The notes: a model not told the origin generated them from the letters alone. A stretch of 64,000 bases of DNA from Phytomonas francai (GCA_001766655.1 MJCC01000013.1:64952-128951), one strand, 5' to 3'. Shown: positions 29,894-40,083, counted from the first letter of the stretch. Made by a program: numbers and translations.

Positions 29894-29964
29894 TCCGATA
29901 CCGGGGATCGAACCCGGATTTCCTGGGTGAAAGCCAGGTGTTCTAACCATTATACTATATCGGA
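29894..29964 (-). tRNA. tRNA-Glu (TTC)
   Basis: Read on the minus strand, a 7-bp acceptor stem TCCGATA/TATCGGA, D arm, anticodon loop with TTC and a T arm with GGTTCGATCC are all present. Length is 71 nt. A T-run lies just downstream on the minus strand as a polymerase III terminator. It is identical to the tRNA-Glu at 36687-36757. Confidence 0.95.
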
Positions 29965-30020
29965 CACCGTCACCGTGTGTGAAGCGTCAAATGTATCTGA
30001 ATTTGGAGATGGAGAAAAGA

Positions 30021-30093
30021 TACGACGGGCGGGGATTGAACCCGCGATCTCTCGCGTGTGAGGCGAATGTCCTAACCACTAGACGACCATCGC
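30021..30093 (-). tRNA. tRNA-Val (CAC)
   Basis: On the minus strand: acceptor stem GCGATGG with CCGTCGT (two G-U pairs), anticodon loop CTCACAC giving CAC, T arm GGTTCAATCC, discriminator A. Length is 73 nt. A T-rich terminator follows. It is identical to the gene at 36547-36619. Confidence 0.93.
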
Positions 30094-30164
30094 GCTGCAC
30101 GGTGCGGAGAATATGGTTCCGATTCTTTTTAAACATTTCTACTCCTTCTTTGGACTGGCACAGC

Positions 30165-30236
30165 GACGTTGTGGCGCAATGGAAGCGCGTCGGATTCCGG
30201 ATCCGAAGGTCGCGGGTTCGACCCCCGTCAGCGTTG
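30165..30236 (+). tRNA. tRNA-Arg (CCG)
   Basis: 72 nt. Acceptor stem GACGTTG with CAGCGTT, anticodon stem TCGGA/TCCGA with loop TTCCGGA (CCG), T loop with TTCGACC, discriminator G. A T6 run starts 4 nt after the gene as a terminator. It is divergent from the tRNA-Val gene, 71 bp apart. Confidence 0.93.
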
Positions 30237-30293
30237 CATTTTTTGCTCGCGAACAATAAACAATCTAGCCCATGATCGGGCTCTACGTGAGAC

Positions 30294-30364
30294 GGGAAGA
30301 TAGTTCAGTGGCAGAACATCAGATTGTGGCTCTGAATACCCGGGTCCGATTCCCGGTCTTCCCT
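30294..30364 (+). tRNA. tRNA-His (GTG)
   Basis: Acceptor stem GGGAAGA/TCTTCCC, anticodon stem TCAGA/TCTGA with loop TTGTGGC (GTG), T arm CCGGG/CCCGG. The T loop reads TCCGATT where TTCGATT is expected, so position 55 is C instead of the near-universal U. A T-rich terminator follows directly. Confidence 0.9.
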
Positions 30365-31026
30365 TTTTCTTTTCCCCATATTTGGGCCCGATCTCTAACC
30401 CAAAATACCGCGCTATATTGAAGCTTTTTGTGGAATGCCTGGCGATGGCCCTTTCATTCCGACCCCGCTCTTGGCCCTCATTGCCGAATCCTACTTGAAT
30501 ACTAACAACAATAATAAAGCAAGGGGAAAGAAGCGTGAAATTAAGACTCTGACAAGATCATATACACACATCCTATTAATACTCCAGAAACAAAGACACA
30601 AGTCCTGTATTTCTTTAATACTTTCGAAAATTGGACTACCACCGCTAATCTCTAAAGGTTAATTAAATCCTCGCTGGCTCACAAATCGACAACTTTACCG
30701 ATGCTGTGCTAAAAAACAAGTGTTGCCTAGGAAATGGCCACCAGTTTGGAATTTAGAAAGTAAAACTCGATATTAAAATTACCATGATCGCTCCATCACA
30801 TAGCGACAATTTGTTTTACAGGAATTGCTCCAGTCAGGCAAACTAAAATCGACGCCTCTTCACAGACTCTTTTGAATCCGCTCAAGCGTTTTCATTCATG
30901 AAGCCTCTGTAATACTATATATATATATATATATATTTGTGCCACGCACACAGAGTAATTCTCAATAATAAGCGTTAACTTATTTTCCCTATTCACTAAA
31001 CAATTGGGCATGCTCTCTCAAAAAAA
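30365..31026. other. Convergent strand-switch spacer
   Basis: AT-rich region between the tRNA cluster and the 3' end of the minus-strand gene, with a (TA)n run near 30916-30937. No gene is seen. It is likely a transcription termination zone for both flanking polymerase II units (inference). Confidence 0.45.
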
Positions 31027-32787
31027 TTACGACAGAAAAGTAAAGGATTCAAAGAAAGCGTGGAGGTCGTTCTCGTATTTTCGCCACTTCCCCGTGGCGG
31101 TTTCCCAGCGAATAAGTGTCGTTACACCATCTCTGATAAAGATATACACGTCACCCCGTACCTCGAGCTTCTGTCCTGGGCCAACCTCCTGCATCTCCTT
31201 TGATGTAAAGCTCAAGCATGGTTGGTCCTTCTTTGTGGTGAGCTCAATGTTAGTGATATTTTCATGTCCTGACTCAGACTTAATCCGTGCATGCCACTCC
31301 TCGATGGAGGGCATGCAGTCGGGGTCGTTTTCTGGCGACCCGATGCGTATCGTCACGGTCGGTCCCTGTTCTTCTGGGACGATCTCCTTCGTCATGTCGT
31401 GAGGCACACCCAGCGGCGCGTATACGACCGTCCCGACGCCCAGTTTTGTCGCCACCACGCGGCTGCCGCCGACCACGTCAAAGCAATATTTGTATTCTGG
31501 GCAAGAAAAAGTGGCTCCGCGGCGGGGTCTCGGTTTCTCTGTGCTTACCTCGACACTTTTAATGGCGTTCACAAGGACAGATTCGGGGATGTAAGAAATG
31601 GCCTTCTGCAAAGGCTTCACAACCAGAACGTAGTCTCCATATCGGACAACCTTTTGCTCATGCGCACCATCAAAAATGGACTGGATCACGACGCCGCCCA
31701 CCTTTGTTTCCTTGCGAGGCGTGTGACTGGTTTCAGGAACACGATTGGCATGGTACAGCAGAATTTCCTCCTGCTTAACGGTGGAAAGCTGCTCAAAGCG
31801 CGCTAGGACGCCCTTTTCGGCGTCCGCCCCATTCACTGGTTGTTCCCAGCTCCACATCGTGTCGATACAGATGCTGATAGAGCCAGTGTAAACCTTTAAA
31901 TAACCCAGTGCACAGGTTTCCAACGTCTTGATTTGCATGTTGCGCGCAATTTGCATGAACACAGGCCTGTGCTGATTCATTACCGTGGGGCTACACATGA
32001 TCTGAAAGACATACGCAATCCCATTGCGAACCTCAATAAGGTTGACCACTGAAATGTCAAAAAACGGAGGCATGCTCTGGGTATACTCTAGGATGTGTCG
32101 AAAAGGCCCCTCGTTCAGGGAGGCGTCCTTGCGCAAAACCGGCTCAATGGCGCCGCCTGTCATCATGTGCATCTGATACATAGAAATACCTTTAGAACGA
32201 TCCTTAAATTCTGTTAAATTCAAATTCTCAGAACGAATATCCTCAACAGAAAGAATCATCATCGGAACACTTCCAGGTACATCGGACTGTGGCGCATCCG
32301 AAAATTCAGGATTGAATACCGTTACCATTGCAATGTTCGGAACCGGGGAAAGCTCCTCCCGCACCTCCCAACCCTTCGGCATTTTCATAGAAATACCCAG
32401 ATGGTCAATGACTCTGCGGTTCATGTCACTAGCATCCTCACTACTTGCGACAGCACTCTCTGCAGCAGAGACAGTCGCCGCCAACGCTGTCGGCCTTTTA
32501 ACGGCTGGGGAGGTCATCTTTGGTACAAGCTCATCAAGAGACTCTTCGATAATCGCCGTTTCCACATCGTTAAGCAAGGGCTTAGCTGCGATCTTGGATT
32601 TATCCGCTTCGCGTACATCAACCGTCGACTTCGTTGAAGGTGAAACAGCAAAAGCGTTCAAGTCATCATCAACATCCTGAGAGAAGCGTTTTCGCCTAAA
32701 CAAAAGGACAGCTGTTGTCCCAAGTACGACGGCTGAGGCAACCGCCACACCACAGAGAGTAGTTACTTTATTTTTAGAAAAGTGCAT
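31027..32787 (-). CDS. Unknown membrane-anchored protein, lone minus-strand gene
   Basis: The protein has 586 residues, with ATG at 32787 on the minus strand. It begins with a single hydrophobic helix (residues about 10-29, LCGVAVASAVVLGTTAVLLF) followed by RRKR, so it is probably an N-terminally anchored protein with its bulk in the cytosol. From about residue 128, IDHLGISMKMPKGWEV and the strands after it resemble a PsbP/DcrB-like beta-sandwich (weak, by pattern only). Similar blocks recur later (TGSISICIDTMWSWEQP, then TFSCPEYKYCFDVVGG), suggesting two or three repeated domains. The C-terminus RWETATGKWRKYENDL is compact. I do not recognise the family. The anchor type would suit mitochondrial outer membrane, peroxisome or endoplasmic reticulum. 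It is the only minus-strand gene in the window. Confidence 0.85.
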   Translation of the reverse strand: MHFSKNKVTTLCGVAVASAVVLGTTAVLLFRRKRFSQDVDDDLNAFAVSPSTKSTVDVREADKSKIAAKPLLNDVETAIIEESLDELVPKMTSPAVKRPTALAATVSAAESAVASSEDASDMNRRVIDHLGISMKMPKGWEVREELSPVPNIAMVTVFNPEFSDAPQSDVPGSVPMMILSVEDIRSENLNLTEFKDRSKGISMYQMHMMTGGAIEPVLRKDASLNEGPFRHILEYTQSMPPFFDISVVNLIEVRNGIAYVFQIMCSPTVMNQHRPVFMQIARNMQIKTLETCALGYLKVYTGSISICIDTMWSWEQPVNGADAEKGVLARFEQLSTVKQEEILLYHANRVPETSHTPRKETKVGGVVIQSIFDGAHEQKVVRYGDYVLVVKPLQKAISYIPESVLVNAIKSVEVSTEKPRPRRGATFSCPEYKYCFDVVGGSRVVATKLGVGTVVYAPLGVPHDMTKEIVPEEQGPTVTIRIGSPENDPDCMPSIEEWHARIKSESGHENITNIELTTKKDQPCLSFTSKEMQEVGPGQKLEVRGDVYIFIRDGVTTLIRWETATGKWRKYENDLHAFFESFTFLS

Positions 32788-32872
32788 ATCAAAGATAAAA
32801 ATCTTAATTCTGAAAAAAAAAATTGAAATAAAGAATTCTAAAAAAAAGATAAAGAGAGAAAATGTATTAAAG

Positions 32873-32905
<33 letters not shown>

Positions 32906-32957
32906 TGTATACAAATATAAATTATATATAATATTTATAAAGAAATACATCAAATTG
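32788..32957. promoter_or_regulatory. 5' flank of minus-strand gene, (AAT)n microsatellite
   Basis: A-rich on this strand, hence T-rich on the coding minus strand, including an A run near 32814-32823 that would be a polypyrimidine tract in the minus-strand transcript. An (AAT)n repeat lies at about 32872-32900. This is the likely trans-splice signal region for the minus-strand gene. Confidence 0.4.
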
Positions 32958-33208
32958 CACAAACCCATACACACACCTGTTCACGCCTCAGTCGCGGAGC
33001 GCACCTGCTGGAATATCTTTGTGGTGCGCCCATTGCGTTGCAACACTCGTTTTGAATCCATGGTCGTTGTGTATGTCATAAGACCGTCGTAAGTGGTTTC
33101 TCGTCACAGGCGCAGTGTGTTAATCCAAAGCGGCAGGAGGGGAGGGGGAGAGTAAGTAAACAATCAAGAAGCGACCGCGGCGCCGGTAGCGCAGCCGCCA
33201 GCCAAGCA
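32958..33208 (+). repeat. 251-bp direct repeat, copy 1
   Basis: Identical base for base, as far as I can compare, to 34199-34449. It is GC-richer than its surroundings and includes a G/A-rich stretch near 33133-33155. The strand is arbitrary. Confidence 0.93.
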
Positions 33209-34198
33209 CACATACGCACGCACACGTGCCGAGTGCGCGTCTCGGCCCACGTGAGTGTGCAAGCAAGGCCACATGTTTGGCCAAGACACAACTCCATAGT
33301 GGGCCTCCTAATAGTATCTACTGTGGGACAGAGTTGCCCACCACACCCCATCCCGCACCAGGCATGCAGCGGCGAGTGCACTTCAGTGCAGGTCTGTGTT
33401 CACGTATCCTCGTTGACATGAGTCTTCAGAAAGTGAGATATGCAAAACAAGTGTTACATCATCATGCCATCGCCCCGCAGCCACAAACTAGCTCGCCACA
33501 CGCACACACCACCGTAGATCAGATGCATTCCAAACGCAAAGTGGGAAGTAATTTGGTAATCCCGGCACCCGCACACCGCAGCCCGCTCTCAGTCCCGAAA
33601 GGTGATTATGTGTAGGTTCAACCGTCGTCATGCACACACGTCAGAACCTGTTTGGACCTGTGAACTTATTTTGTGCATCATACTGCGGGCAATTCGCGAG
33701 TGCTCCGGGACTCACCCCACGTACACACAGCGTGCGGGCCTTCCAACAACGTGTGCCATCAGAAGTCAAACAGATCAATAAGTAAATCAGCACCATTTGT
33801 CTCAGCTGAAACACGGATTCGACAATTTCATCCTCGCACACGGGCACGCACGAAGTTACAGCTGCATGTGTGTCATGCGCGTACCCGTGCAGTCAAGTCC
33901 AGGAAGCAGCAACCGCCAGTGTGTAACCGAGGGGCAGGAGGGAGAGGAGGGGGAAGAGGAAAAGAAAGAGTAGGAACGAATCAGACGGGGAAAGAAGAGT
34001 TTGTACCCGATTGTTTGTCATTCAAGAGCTCTCAGAGACTCCAGTCGGTTTGCGTCATCATTTAGGTTCAAGTAGTAAAACTGCGGCTGGTGGTAAACCG
34101 ACAAGAGACGCGCCAATTGGGCGATCCCGTGCGCAAGATACGGCACCAGCGCGCGCACACGCCAAAAAAAAAAAAAAAAAAAAAAAAAAGGAGAATCA
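33209..34198. mobile_element. Region between 251-bp repeats, with poly(A): possible retroposon or tandem unit
   Basis: About 990 bp of GC-richer DNA, rich in CA/CACG on the plus strand, with no long open frame. It ends in an uninterrupted A run at about 34164-34189, just before the second repeat copy. A degraded relative of the repeat's G-rich end is visible near 33915-33985 (compare the CAGTGTGT and GGCAGGAGGG blocks). Two readings fit: a non-autonomous, poly(A)-ended element with a truncated second copy behind it, or a 1,241-bp tandem unit whose second copy is cut off after 251 bp. Confidence 0.4.
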
Positions 34199-34449
34199 CA
34201 CAAACCCATACACACACCTGTTCACGCCTCAGTCGCGGAGCGCACCTGCTGGAATATCTTTGTGGTGCGCCCATTGCGTTGCAACACTCGTTTTGAATCC
34301 ATGGTCGTTGTGTATGTCATAAGACCGTCGTAAGTGGTTTCTCGTCACAGGCGCAGTGTGTTAATCCAAAGCGGCAGGAGGGGAGGGGGAGAGTAAGTAA
34401 ACAATCAAGAAGCGACCGCGGCGCCGGTAGCGCAGCCGCCAGCCAAGCA
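34199..34449 (+). repeat. 251-bp direct repeat, copy 2
   Basis: Exact match to 32958-33208 at a constant offset of 1,241 bp. Downstream the sequence changes abruptly to AT-rich DNA. Confidence 0.93.
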
Positions 34450-36546
34450 TTCACACAATACACATGAAGAAATATATTCTTTAGTAATTGTATTATTTTC
34501 ATGATTTGTCGGAATTTTTAATGTTAAAATTTACTTCATACTTTACTATTCTTTTATGTATCATGTATATTATTTTCTCTTTCGCTAGAATTTAATAACT
34601 AATATTATTATTATCGAATTATTTCTTTTGATCATGACATTATTTTTTATTAATAGAAATCATATATTATTATTATTATTATTATTACATATATATATAT
34701 ATTTATATAATATCTGATTTTTTATTATTATTTCATTCAAATTTGTCGTATTTTTTTTAAGGATATGTTTCATATATTCTATATATTTTTAACAATGTAT
34801 TATGAAAAAATGTACTGAAAATAGAAATATCGGAATTATTATAATTTTATTATTATGATATACGAGTAAATTATCTTATATTGTATTTATAAAAATAAGG
34901 CAAGGTATTTTGTTTTTTAATGTTTTTATCGTTTCAAAATAAGGGACTCATTAATTGATCTGATAATTTATCGCTATTGCAACAGATTGATTAAGAGAAA
35001 AAAAAAGGAAAAAAGAGACAAAAAAATTTTGTTAACATTTTTTATTTTTATAAATATAGTTCATAATACACATTTCATAAATTTGTATGGAAATAAATGT
35101 CTATGGGCATCAAGACAGTACTTTACAGTTTAGAAATGATATATAAAAAATCACTCTGAGATTAGTATTTTACCATATAGAAAAGTTCTTTTGAGTTGTT
35201 CGAGATATTAGCAATATTTTTTTTATGTAAATATTTTCTTTTAATTCTCGAGATAGGCAAAAATGGTATTTCAAATGCTTTAAATATACTCTTCGCATAA
35301 AGAAGAGACCTGATGTTATGAAATTAGACGCTTTCAGGCATTAATTGTAAGTATGCACCAAAGAAAGTATAGGATTGCTATTGTCTAGATTAAAGGTGTC
35401 TCTTAAATATATTTTTAAAGATTATATAAATATTGTTTGCTGAAAATTTTGGCGCATTATAAATCTTGAGAATATGTTTAGATCATTTGAGTAAATCATT
35501 GCTCTTAGTAAAGTTCCCTTTATTATAGTACAACTGATAAAGTTTACAGGCAAGCCATCATAACAATAAAAAAAATGCTTTCTCTACTATTATAGTGGTT
35601 ATTCTCTGGTGCACCTTGGTGAATTAACTAAAACATAAATAACAGTGACTACTCGCAGAAAAAAATGCGTATCAGCAGTCCAATAAAAAATTAAAGATAT
35701 TTAAAAAGTCATCTATTTATATGTAAAAATGAATAAGAGAGACCAACTATATATTATAAACGAAAAAATTATTCAGTTAAAAGTCTTTGCTATTTTTTTT
35801 TATAAAAAATGAAGGTAGGTGTATAAGAATTAAATTCCATATTGAAATAATGAGTTACCGTAGCCAATATTCAAAGAATTTTTAAAAGAAATGGGGATGA
35901 AAAAGGTAAATTTTAAAAAAATGATTGGAATTTCAAAGTCATTTATTATCGAGTCAAAGGATTTTCATATATCGTCCCGTCTCCTTTTCCAAGACTTAAC
36001 TTTCGGGGGAGTTGCACATAAATTTCCATATAGGGTGCATTAAATTAGTTTTTATCGTAGCTAATTATATATTGAAAAAAAAAATTCAAAATAGTAACAA
36101 CAGATCCACCACAGCGTTCAGCATTCCCCCGCACACACGCACACACACGCAGTGAATATAATTCCCTGAATATATTGATACTTAGCTTTATTTAAAAAAA
36201 TATAAAAAAATACCTATTGAATATGAAAAATGTCCTCTTAAAATAAACTCCAAACACCGAACTGAACTTTTAGGGGACAGGGGGAAACACACCTAATAAA
36301 ATTCAGGAGGAATAAAAAGGCCCTTGGGAGAGCAAGACGGCAGAGGAACCTTTATAAAATTGGCAGTTTTCAAAAGTAAATTGAATTGAATTTTAATACT
36401 TTCAAATAAAAATAAATAAACATCTTATTTATTATTAGGATTCCTTACAGTTAGCGTTCAAACGTTTGGGTGAAGCAATTCCACCAAAACGCCCCATAAT
36501 TGAAAAATTATCGACACACTGATCGCATAAATTTTTTCAAAAAGGA
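34450..36546. other. Very AT-rich strand-switch DNA
   Basis: About 2.1 kb dominated by A and T homopolymers, with (TTA)n and (TA)n runs at about 34666-34702 and a short CA/CG-rich patch near 36128-36152. No open frame of note and no RNA gene seen. Confidence 0.6.
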
Positions 36547-36619
36547 TACGACGGGCGGGGATTGAACCCGCGATCTCTCGCGTGTGAGGCGAATGTCCTA
36601 ACCACTAGACGACCATCGC
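36547..36619 (-). tRNA. tRNA-Val (CAC), second copy
   Basis: Identical to the minus-strand tRNA-Val at 30021-30093, with different flanks. It is divergent from the tRNA-Glu that follows, 67 bp apart. Confidence 0.93.
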
Positions 36620-36686
36620 GCCGAATGATATTGAGAAACAATTGGGTTACATTCCATTTTTTGTTAAATTTCCCCACCGATCAGGT

Positions 36687-36757
36687 TCCGATATAGTATA
36701 ATGGTTAGAACACCTGGCTTTCACCCAGGAAATCCGGGTTCGATCCCCGGTATCGGA
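36687..36757 (+). tRNA. tRNA-Glu (TTC), second copy
   Basis: Identical to the tRNA-Glu at 29894-29964 but on the plus strand. A short T run (36760-36764) follows as terminator. Confidence 0.95.
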
Positions 36758-38329
36758 GTTTTTCGCTCGCCTACGATTTGCACCTCGCCCACTGAGGCTC
36801 TGCTTTATTTAGTGCAGACGAGTGTTTCTTGAAAATGTTTTTGGATAAAACTTCTGTAGTGAATTTTCCCATTATTATTTATAAGTAGTGATAATAGACT
36901 TATTTATCAAATGAAATTATAAGCCTTAAATGAGCTGGCGGTTTCCGATGCATTTTAAGAGTCCAAATTTTCACTGGAGTAAAATAAAATGACTGACATT
37001 TTTCTATCCGCACTTATTTTTTTCATGGATAATAAAATACTTATATTTAAATAATTATTAGTATATATTAGTGTATTTTTTAATGCTTTAAAATTATTTT
37101 TCAAATATTTTTATCAATATTGACATGTTTCCAGGAACAATCGGCGCACGGTTTACAAAAAACGGATATTTAAGTGAAATGTGCGGCTGCATATGATTTT
37201 ATATAGACAAATAATGGATAAATAGATTTTTAAAAAGTAAATTTTTTATGGGTTGTATTTAAAAAATCAGTGATTTAAAAAAAATACTAGGTAGCGATAA
37301 CGATCGGCCTACGGAAATAAGATTTTCAAAAATGCACTCGTAAGCCGAATCAAACAAAATAGGAATATAGGACCAATTCGATGTTTAAATACAAACTTTC
37401 TAAATTTAGGGAAAAAAAGGATAAAAAATGTAATAATATTTGAAGAAATTGGAAAAAAAATTCAAAATTTGAATCCAATATTTGACACGAACCCGTTAAC
37501 ATTAATAAGTTCAAAATTATATCAAGTCGAGAAAAGTCAATAATATTGCAAATATCTCTTTTCATTTCCATCAGGAAACACAACTGGTTACGTATAATGG
37601 GCTTGACCTTGCGAAAACTAAATTATAGCAATGGGAGCCCTGGACTAATATGGGATCTATGCATAAAACTTGGGGATGACTTAAAACGCATTATTCGTAC
37701 ATTACGAAGAATGGGATTTTTAAAAATGATAATTTTTTATCCTTGTTATCGAATCCCGGGATTACAATTTTCCATTTTAAAATCGAGAGTTTTTTTACAG
37801 CTGCTGGGGTTGGAAACGCCCCCCCCCCCACACCCCAATGCCGATGATATAACCATATGTTATTCTAAAAATGAAGTGACCACTTTTTATTTTAACCACA
37901 GTTCCTTATGGGTCCAGATGAGGCGAAAGGCGAATGGATTCAGAACTATTTTCTATTGTTCTAAATTTGACACACACAAAATGTAGAATTACATGTTTCA
38001 CGGGAAGGTTTGGATGAAATACGAAATATAATATGAAAGCGTGCCGCGCATATAATTATAAGCCTCAGGTGCGTATTGGGGACGAAAATAAATTTTCCTA
38101 TTTTTAGTGAAGAATCTTATAGAAGGTTTAATTTTTTTTTATTTAAACATTATAAAGTACAAATTCTTACCTTGACACTATGCTGCCAGACCTGTGTTGT
38201 TTGAATTTGGGGGTAATCTTAATAAAATTTAAATGTCGCCCACAGGATGGTATGCAAATTAAAGGCCACACCATGCATGTGAAAAAAAAATCTTGAACCC
38301 CAAAATTAATCAGGCATTCTCTGCTTATA
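36758..38329. other. AT-rich strand-switch DNA with weak open frame
   Basis: About 1.6 kb, AT-rich. A 146-codon plus-strand frame ending at 37986 begins at a TTG, matches nothing I know and could be a relic or chance. No RNA gene seen. Confidence 0.45.
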
Positions 38330-38800
38330 CTGGCGGGCGGGCGAGCGGGGGNGGGGGGGGGGAATCCACCCGCTTGATCCCCTCCTTGGTGTTGAAGATG
38401 GCGTTTCGTTCGGTTTTGCTCGTCTCACCCCCACCCCCTCGCCCATGAGGAGTCCCTTCCATTACCGTGATTTTTAAAAAATTTAAGTAGACAAATTTCA
38501 GCAAGCATTAAAATAAAATAGGTTTCAGGGCGGGGTGCCATATGCGAAGCCTGCTTGTGTAATATTGCTGGCGGCGGGGTGCTCTTTTGGAGGGCTGGTG
38601 GGCGCCAAGGTCGTCAAGGGAGGTGTGTTTGTGTGTGTGTGGAAAAAGGGGCCTCATCATACCCACCGCGTCCCGTTTAATCATCGGCGCGGCTTGCTAT
38701 TATGACATCGCTCAACGGGATCCTGGGGAGGGCACCGCCTGGCATGGCTACACATTTCTCCACCCCCCACCGGTGTAAAAGGTCAAAAAAAAATATTAGC
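38330..38800 (+). promoter_or_regulatory. G/GT-rich patch upstream of second plus-strand unit
   Basis: A G-rich stretch at 38332-38363 (with one undetermined base at 38352) and a GTGTGT/G-rich stretch near 38600-38660 stand out from the AT-rich surroundings on the plus strand. G- and GT-rich sequence on the coding strand is known at polymerase II start regions of Trypanosoma brucei. The patch lies 0.4-0.8 kb before the first gene of the plus-strand unit, so it is a candidate start region (inference). Confidence 0.35.
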
Positions 38801-39171
38801 AGGGTTTGAGAGCCCCCACCTCGTGCATTATGTTGTTGCGGTTCTATTTCCTTCTGCGCCTATGAGGTTGTTAGGGTGCGAGTCTGCGTGGGCGTTTTTC
38901 TGTCCAGACCGCAGGGCCTTTTTTTTTTAAGGCAAAGACCCTAAAAGCAGAGATACATTTTTCTCATGGGTCGGGGATTAAAAAAAATTTGTGTACCCGA
39001 TCACAAGTTAATTTCAGTTAAATTTGCTCGGAGATGGCTCCGTATAATTTCATTGTTTTGTTTTTTAATTATGACTCCCCTTTTGTTTATGGTAAAAATT
39101 TACTCAAGTTTCATACTTGAATAGCATGGAAAAAAATAGCGTACAATATAACCTATTTTTACCTTAAAGAA
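38801..39171. other. 5' flank of the PUB-domain gene
   Basis: AT-rich, no gene. A T/C-rich tract at about 39052-39088 followed by AG near 39106-39107 could give the trans-splice site for the gene at 39172. Confidence 0.4.
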
Positions 39172-40083
39172 ATGCATCAGACATTAGTGGACAAGCTTCA
39201 AAACGAGGAGCCCGATTCTGTTAATAAAGCAATGAATGGGGTTTTCAGACCGTTGCTAGCAAATATTCTCCTGAATTTTGACGAACCAAAGTTCCGAAAA
39301 ATTAAAATAGGAAACCCGATTATCAAAAAGTGTACTGAGGGGTTATCCAACGACTTCACAAAGTACCTGTTTGATGTTTTGAGGTTTTCAGAATCAAGTG
39401 AAGAGCCAGGTGTTTTATTATTTTCAGGCGATAAACATAAGTTAAAAGAGGCGGATGCTATTTTTTCTGCGATAGAAAAATACTTTGAAGAAAAAAAAAT
39501 CAAACCTTTGGAGTTACATGCTGAAGGGAGGAAAATTAGCACTCACGTTAGGCATGCTACGCCTGCTTTGACAGCCGCACAAGGTTCTTCGTCTGCCTGC
39601 TCGCCGTCTGATAAGACCGAAGAATTGTTTAATAACCCATTCATCGAAAAAGACTTTGAAGCAGTTTTCAGTCTAAAGGAAACCGCTAGACGTACCTTAC
39701 TAAGTGTTGCAAGAATACGAAATTGTTTTTTCGATGCCAAAGACTTTGCACTGCGGGAGATGCTTCATGGGCGTGTTTATATGTGCACTGAAAAGTGTGG
39801 AGACGACTGTTTAGAGGCACATTGGCATCTTTTTTCAGGAAAAGGCTTGGTTTACGCGTACGTTGCCCATCTTTCAAGTGATGCGAAGCAGCTATTGCAT
39901 TTGGGGATAGAATATGGTTATCAGTATAACAGCCTTCCTGGTTCTAGCAACTTTGGGAAAACAATCAATTTTAACCAAAAACTCCTATCTGCTGAAGGTA
40001 AATTGATAATTAACAATCACCCAAACAAATCAGTAGATTCGTGTGTTTACTGTGGTGTCTCATTTTCAAAAATTTTCCTGTGA
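39172..40083 (+). CDS. PUB-domain protein
   Basis: The protein has 303 residues. Residues about 22-100 fit a PUB domain (found in PNGase, UBXN6 and RNF31, where it binds the C-terminal tail of the AAA ATPase p97/VCP/Cdc48): LLANILLNFDEPKFRKIKIG, then a strand-turn-helix block, and FDVLRFSESSEEPGVLLFSG. The middle is a Ser/Ala-rich linker. The C-terminal half (about 155-303) is not recognised. It contains CTEKCGDDC and later CVYCG, so a metal-binding site is possible, but a standard zinc finger is not evident. Likely a cofactor or client adaptor of Cdc48 in ubiquitin-dependent protein handling. It is the first gene of the second plus-strand unit and unusually AT-rich for a gene here. Confidence 0.7.
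   Translation: MHQTLVDKLQNEEPDSVNKAMNGVFRPLLANILLNFDEPKFRKIKIGNPIIKKCTEGLSNDFTKYLFDVLRFSESSEEPGVLLFSGDKHKLKEADAIFSAIEKYFEEKKIKPLELHAEGRKISTHVRHATPALTAAQGSSSACSPSDKTEELFNNPFIEKDFEAVFSLKETARRTLLSVARIRNCFFDAKDFALREMLHGRVYMCTEKCGDDCLEAHWHLFSGKGLVYAYVAHLSSDAKQLLHLGIEYGYQYNSLPGSSNFGKTINFNQKLLSAEGKLIINNHPNKSVDSCVYCGVSFSKIFL

Noticed and set aside
32958..34449. Reading the 251-bp repeats as LTRs of a retrotransposon
   Set aside because: No TG...CA ends, no primer-binding site or coding region seen, and the poly(A) run lies inside next to the second copy. A tandem unit or non-LTR-like element fits as well or better.
37546..37986. 146-codon plus-strand frame in the strand-switch region
   Set aside because: Begins with TTG, includes a low-complexity Pro run from a C tract, and no family is recognised. 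Kept only as a possible relic.
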